Shown here: piece by piece, positions 60,617 to 64,000 of the stretch | How positions within the stretch are numbered: position 1 is the stretch's first letter | Layout: each line of letters starts with the position of its first letter | DNA from: JADJGC01 sp964576925 | GTDB taxonomy: Bacteria; Zixibacteria; MSB-5A5; CAIYYT01 | Direction: 5' to 3' | Assembly: GCA_964576925.1 (NCBI GenBank) | Contig: CAZNWJ010000006.1 | Coordinates: 107,290 to 171,289, forward strand | DNA: 64,000 nt | Program-made: the position numbers and the translations under genes | Notes under the pieces: generated by a model | Seen by the model: only the letters and a program-made list of their open reading frames with translations | Databases searched by the model: none | Told to the model about the DNA's origin: nothing

Positions 60617-61921
60617 ATGAATCTTCGCAGCCGTTTCAGCACAGCATTCGTCCTATTCGTACTGCCTGCATCATCCCTCTTCGCACAGGCGAGCACTTCG
60701 CTGATCGTCGAGTATTCCCCGGCCGCTCAGCGACTTCATGTCAACGCTCTCTTACAGGATTCTTTCGCTGTCGATTCCGCGCGAGTAACTTTTCTCTTAA
60801 GCCCGCGTGTCGAATCTCTGCAAGCCGCCTTTCTCAGTTACTCTGATTCTCTCGCCGTCGTCGTGCAGCGCGGGGCAGGGGATACCGCTTGGATCGATTT
60901 GCCCTCGCCGCCACCCGGTCCCGAATGGCGTCTTCAGTTTGACTATCAATGGCCGATAGAAACGGGCCGGGACTCCCTGATCCTCCTTGATCGCGGCCAT
61001 CGCTGGTACCCGGTGCTCTACGACCGACTGACCACGACCTGGGTAAACGTCACGCTGCCGGATTCCTTCAACGTTCTCTCAGTGGGCGATCAGGTCGATG
61101 GCTTGGTCATGAACGGGACTCGAATCGCTTCGTTTGAAAGTGACATTCCTGTCTTCAAGATCCCACTGTTGATTTATCGCAACGGCTACTTCGATGAAGG
61201 CGAATTGCCGTGCGCCCTCTGGACCATCGAGTTGTACAGCCGCACTCTTACAGATTCGGTAGCGGCAGTGATAGCTAACGAGGCCTGCAGCACCCTGGTC
61301 TATCTGTGCAATTGGATCGGCGATTACGATCGCAGCACCCTGACCTTGGTGGAGACTTCGGAGTTTCCCGGCATGAATATCGGCTCCGGAATCGTCACCG
61401 TCGGCTCCGACATGATGGCGGGTTTCGGCAGGGGCTACGTCGACGGTCTGCATCTGTGCATCGCGCAGCAGTGGTTTGGTGCCGGCGCCTTCGTTCGATT
61501 CCCCTCGCGCGGGTTCTGGCTTCTCACGGTCGCGCTCCCTCACCAGCTCCGCATCACCTACGAACTGCGTAACCTCGATCAGAAAGGCAAGTACGCTCTC
61601 TGGCAGCGGGCTCTCGATCCGGCGCGCGAAATCTTCAGCACCGACAAGGATCTGCCGCTGCTCGACATCGACATGCCCGATGCGCCGCACAAAGGCGCGT
61701 TGCTCTATAGCAAAGGACCCGCCGCCTTCGAATTGTTGCACCGCTGCCTCGGCGAGGACAATTGGAATCGTTTCCTGCGCGACTTCTACTTCGACCACAA
61801 AGGCCGGATGTTTGATTGGGATAAATTCGTGGAGACGCTGGTCCGATACGATCGCCAAGATGTCTGTCTGCCCGCCTTCAAGAACCTGATGACCACGACG
61901 GGGCTGCCAAACATGGAATAG
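60617..61921 (+). CDS. M1-aminopeptidase-like secreted protein lacking the zinc motif
   Basis: 434 residues. Signal peptide ending SSLFAQA. The N-terminal beta part and the central fold follow M1 gluzincins: WYPVLYDRLTTTWVNVTLPDSFNVLS near 135-160, TLVETSEFPGMN near 241 (GAMEN position), LCIAQQWFGAGAF near 285 where active members have HExxHxWFG, then LLYSKGPAAFELLHRCLG (YxKG..). HExxH is replaced by LCIAQ and the GAMEN loop is altered, so peptidase activity is unlikely; a binding or regulatory role is possible. The ATG at 60617 has CGGAG upstream. Twelve bp before amrB. Confidence 0.7.
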   Translation: MNLRSRFSTAFVLFVLPASSLFAQASTSLIVEYSPAAQRLHVNALLQDSFAVDSARVTFLLSPRVESLQAAFLSYSDSLAVVVQRGAGDTAWIDLPSPPPGPEWRLQFDYQWPIETGRDSLILLDRGHRWYPVLYDRLTTTWVNVTLPDSFNVLSVGDQVDGLVMNGTRIASFESDIPVFKIPLLIYRNGYFDEGELPCALWTIELYSRTLTDSVAAVIANEACSTLVYLCNWIGDYDRSTLTLVETSEFPGMNIGSGIVTVGSDMMAGFGRGYVDGLHLCIAQQWFGAGAFVRFPSRGFWLLTVALPHQLRITYELRNLDQKGKYALWQRALDPAREIFSTDKDLPLLDIDMPDAPHKGALLYSKGPAAFELLHRCLGEDNWNRFLRDFYFDHKGRMFDWDKFVETLVRYDRQDVCLPAFKNLMTTTGLPNME

Positions 61922-61933
61922 CAGGGAGGTGCT

Positions 61934-62770
61934 ATGAACGGAGTTTTGCGTCAGCCGCACTTTGCCGGAAGTTTCTATTCCGCCAACCCGAGTGAACTCG
62001 CCTCAGAAATCACAGCGTTGCTCGACAAGGTTGTCATTCCGCCGGATGCCCGACGCCCGCAGGGTATCGTCGCTCCGCACGCCGGCTACATGTACTCCGG
62101 CGCCTGCGCTGCCGCGGCCTATGCTCGTGTCCGTCATTTTCGCGACACTTACCAAACGGTGGTTGTTATCTCGCCATCGCACCGCAGCCTCTTTGATTAC
62201 TCCTCCGTATTCGATGGCGACGGCTATGAAACTCCACTCGGCATAGTCCCGATCGCCTCTGATATCGTCGCGAAGATCGGCGCTTCCGCCGGCGCGCAGA
62301 TTTCGCAAGCCGGACACATCGATGGCAACGGCCCTGAGCATGCTCTCGAAGTCCAGCTTCCGTTTCTTCAAGTCGCCCTTCATGAGTTTCGTCTCGTGCC
62401 GATAGTTATGGGCTTGCAGACACCGACACTCACTGCACAACTGGCGCAGGCAATCGCCGATGCCGTTGATCCGCGCACCACTCTATTGGTCGCCAGCTCC
62501 GATCTCTCACATTTCCACAATGCTGGCACGGCCGCCAAACTCGATGGCCGCGTGATCGCCGCGGTGGCCGCCTTCGACCCGCACGCGCTGATGACCCTGA
62601 TCAATACCGGCAAAGCCGAGGCCTGCGGTTTCTGCCCGATCACCGCCGTTATGATGGCCTGTTGGCAACTGGGCGCCCGCACCGCCCGCGCTCTCGACTA
62701 CCGCCATTCGGGGCAGGTCAGCGGCGATAATCAGGAGGTTGTGGGTTATCTGGCAGCAGAAATCCTCTAA
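61934..62770 (+). CDS. amrB: AmmeMemoRadiSam system protein B (MEMO1 family)
   Basis: 278 residues. MEMO-like fold: RQPHFAGSFYSANPSELASEI at the start, GIVAPHAGYMYSG near 44-56, VVISPSHRSLFDYS near 75, GPEHALEVQLPFLQ near 135-148 and VASSDLSHFH near 186-195. AmrB occurs with a radical-SAM protein (AmrS) and an AMMECR1 protein (AmrA), neither of which is here. The reaction is undetermined. GGAGGT before the ATG. Next gene downstream is the tRNA-Ala/23S unit on the same strand. Confidence 0.88.
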   Translation: MNGVLRQPHFAGSFYSANPSELASEITALLDKVVIPPDARRPQGIVAPHAGYMYSGACAAAAYARVRHFRDTYQTVVVISPSHRSLFDYSSVFDGDGYETPLGIVPIASDIVAKIGASAGAQISQAGHIDGNGPEHALEVQLPFLQVALHEFRLVPIVMGLQTPTLTAQLAQAIADAVDPRTTLLVASSDLSHFHNAGTAAKLDGRVIAAVAAFDPHALMTLINTGKAEACGFCPITAVMMACWQLGARTARALDYRHSGQVSGDNQEVVGYLAAEIL

Positions 62771-62862
62771 TTGAGACAGGAAGAATCGCAGATCCGGCAA
62801 GCTTTTTCGCCCCAAGTGTTTCGGGACTGCTAATTTTTTCGTAAACTTTCCGAAAAATTCTA

Positions 62863-62890
62863 TTGACACCCGGCTCGCCGCGTATATATT
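62863..62890 (+). promoter_or_regulatory. Promoter of the tRNA-Ala/23S rRNA unit
   Basis: TTGACA (62863-62868), 16 bp, TATATT (62885-62890), followed by a GC-rich discriminator (GCGCG). A/T-rich stretches at 62831-62862 look like an UP element. The -35 context AAAATTCTATTGACA is shared with the tRNA-Ile promoter. Start near 62897, 185 bp before tRNA-Ala. Confidence 0.75.
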
Positions 62891-62923
62891 GCGCGTCGCT
62901 GTTTGAGGGCGTGATGAATTCGA

Positions 62924-62951
62924 CCCCGTGATGCGCGGGGCGATTTTTTTT
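62924..62951 (+). terminator. Terminator-like hairpin inside the rRNA leader
   Basis: CCCCG (62924-62928) pairs with CGGGG (62936-62940), extendable by CG/CG with a bulge, followed by CGA and eight Ts. Lying after the promoter, it could end leader transcripts (attenuator) unless overridden. It may also serve the upstream amrB gene. Confidence 0.55.
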
Positions 62952-63081
62952 CGATAGAACGTCCGTCGGGACGTAACGGGGCAGTATCCTCAAGCGGCAT
63001 GTGAATCCAGGCAGTTGCGCGAAACCGAATGATTCGGAAATCCGCAGCGCGGAAACGATTCACGACGATCTTTGAATACGC

Positions 63082-63154
63082 GGGGATGTAGCTCAGTTGG
63101 GAGAGCGGCGGCTTTGCAAGCCGTAGGTCGTCGGTTCGAACCCGATCATCTCCA
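63082..63154 (+). tRNA. tRNA-Ala (anticodon TGC)
   Basis: 73 nt, complete cloverleaf: acceptor GGGGATG/CATCTCC with one G-U, D stem GCTC/GAGC, anticodon stem GCGGC/GCCGT with loop TTTGCAA, T arm GTCGG-TTCGAAC-CCGAT, discriminator A. Lies 148 nt before the 23S 5' end, as in a normal rRNA spacer, but without 16S. Confidence 0.96.
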
Positions 63155-63200
63155 GGACGATAAAGGCTATTAGCCTTTCGATAGATGTGACAAGCTTTTG

Positions 63201-63235
63201 TCTCTCCCGTGTGGAGAGAGTCACGTTCTTTGACA
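63201..63235 (+). promoter_or_regulatory. boxB/boxA-like antitermination site before 23S rRNA
   Basis: Hairpin TCTCTCC-CGTGT-GGAGAGA (63201-63219) followed by GTTCTTTGACA (63225-63235), close to the boxA pattern TGCTCTTTAACA of rRNA operons where NusB-type antitermination assembles. About 67 nt before the mature 23S end. Confidence 0.6.
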
Positions 63236-63301
63236 ACCAAATATCAGAGCCGATGCGGATCAAACCGCATGAATACAGAGATCGAGCTTTTAGGATTTCG
63301 A

Positions 63302-64000
<699 letters not shown>

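Larger units (their letters stand above)
62771..63081. other. Spacer and leader before tRNA-Ala
   Basis: Contains the promoter, a hairpin with a T8 run, and the leader of the tRNA-Ala/23S transcript. No trace of 16S rRNA was seen here. Confidence 0.7.

Noticed and set aside
62860..63240. 126-codon and 82-codon minus-strand frames over tRNA-Ala and the leader
   Set aside because: They overlap tRNA-Ala and the 23S leader; translations read as artefacts of stable-RNA genes.

Overview
The window looks like a bacterial chromosome fragment of moderately high GC from the FCB/candidate-phylum part of the tree, most like candidate division Zixibacteria. This is inferred from protein style: secreted proteins carry a fibronectin-III variant with an APGDDxLxG signature, a dockerin-like tail ending in GGPAPxP-type turns, and a NPFNP-type C-terminal sorting domain. 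No 16S rRNA is present, so the placement is not proven.

Positions 1-36.6 kb hold an extracellular polysaccharide / O-antigen-type locus: six glycosyltransferases plus a truncated one at the left edge, a UDP-GlcNAc 2-epimerase, an FkbM methyltransferase, ATP-grasp, PHP, PaaK-like, serine-acetyltransferase-like and FemAB/GNAT-like enzymes, two polysaccharide deacetylases, an O-antigen polymerase/ligase, a Wzx-type flippase and a Wzz-type chain-length protein. It also holds a PEP-CTERM protein behind a sigma-54-like promoter, and a NadE - acyl carrier protein - AMP-ligase - AsnB module. Together these resemble exosortase-A-associated loci, but no exosortase and no priming sugar transferase lies in the window. 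Three minus-strand fibronectin-III proteins with different C-termini interrupt the locus at 4.9-7.9 kb.

Positions 36.8-48.3 kb carry ordinary single genes: PhzF, cupin, CDGSH protein, beta-lactamase-type serine hydrolase, SRPBCC proteins, an M28 peptidase with dockerin, a methyltransferase, lipoproteins, and a small membrane protein behind a near-consensus sigma-54 promoter. Positions 48.3-57.0 kb alternate small minus-strand genes with dense intergenic repeats. Several repeat families share a GTAG end beside a hairpin, as REP elements moved by RAYT transposases do. One larger family is about 168 bp long with 16-bp terminal inverted repeats, and one repeat cluster is read in frame into a lipoprotein N-terminus.

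Positions 58.7-64.0 kb carry an MscS channel, tRNA-Ile followed by two tandem repeats containing relics of its 3' half, a degenerate M1-peptidase-like protein, AmrB, and tRNA-Ala followed by the 5' part of 23S rRNA with its own promoter and no 16S upstream. The two tRNA promoters share a 15-nt -35 region.
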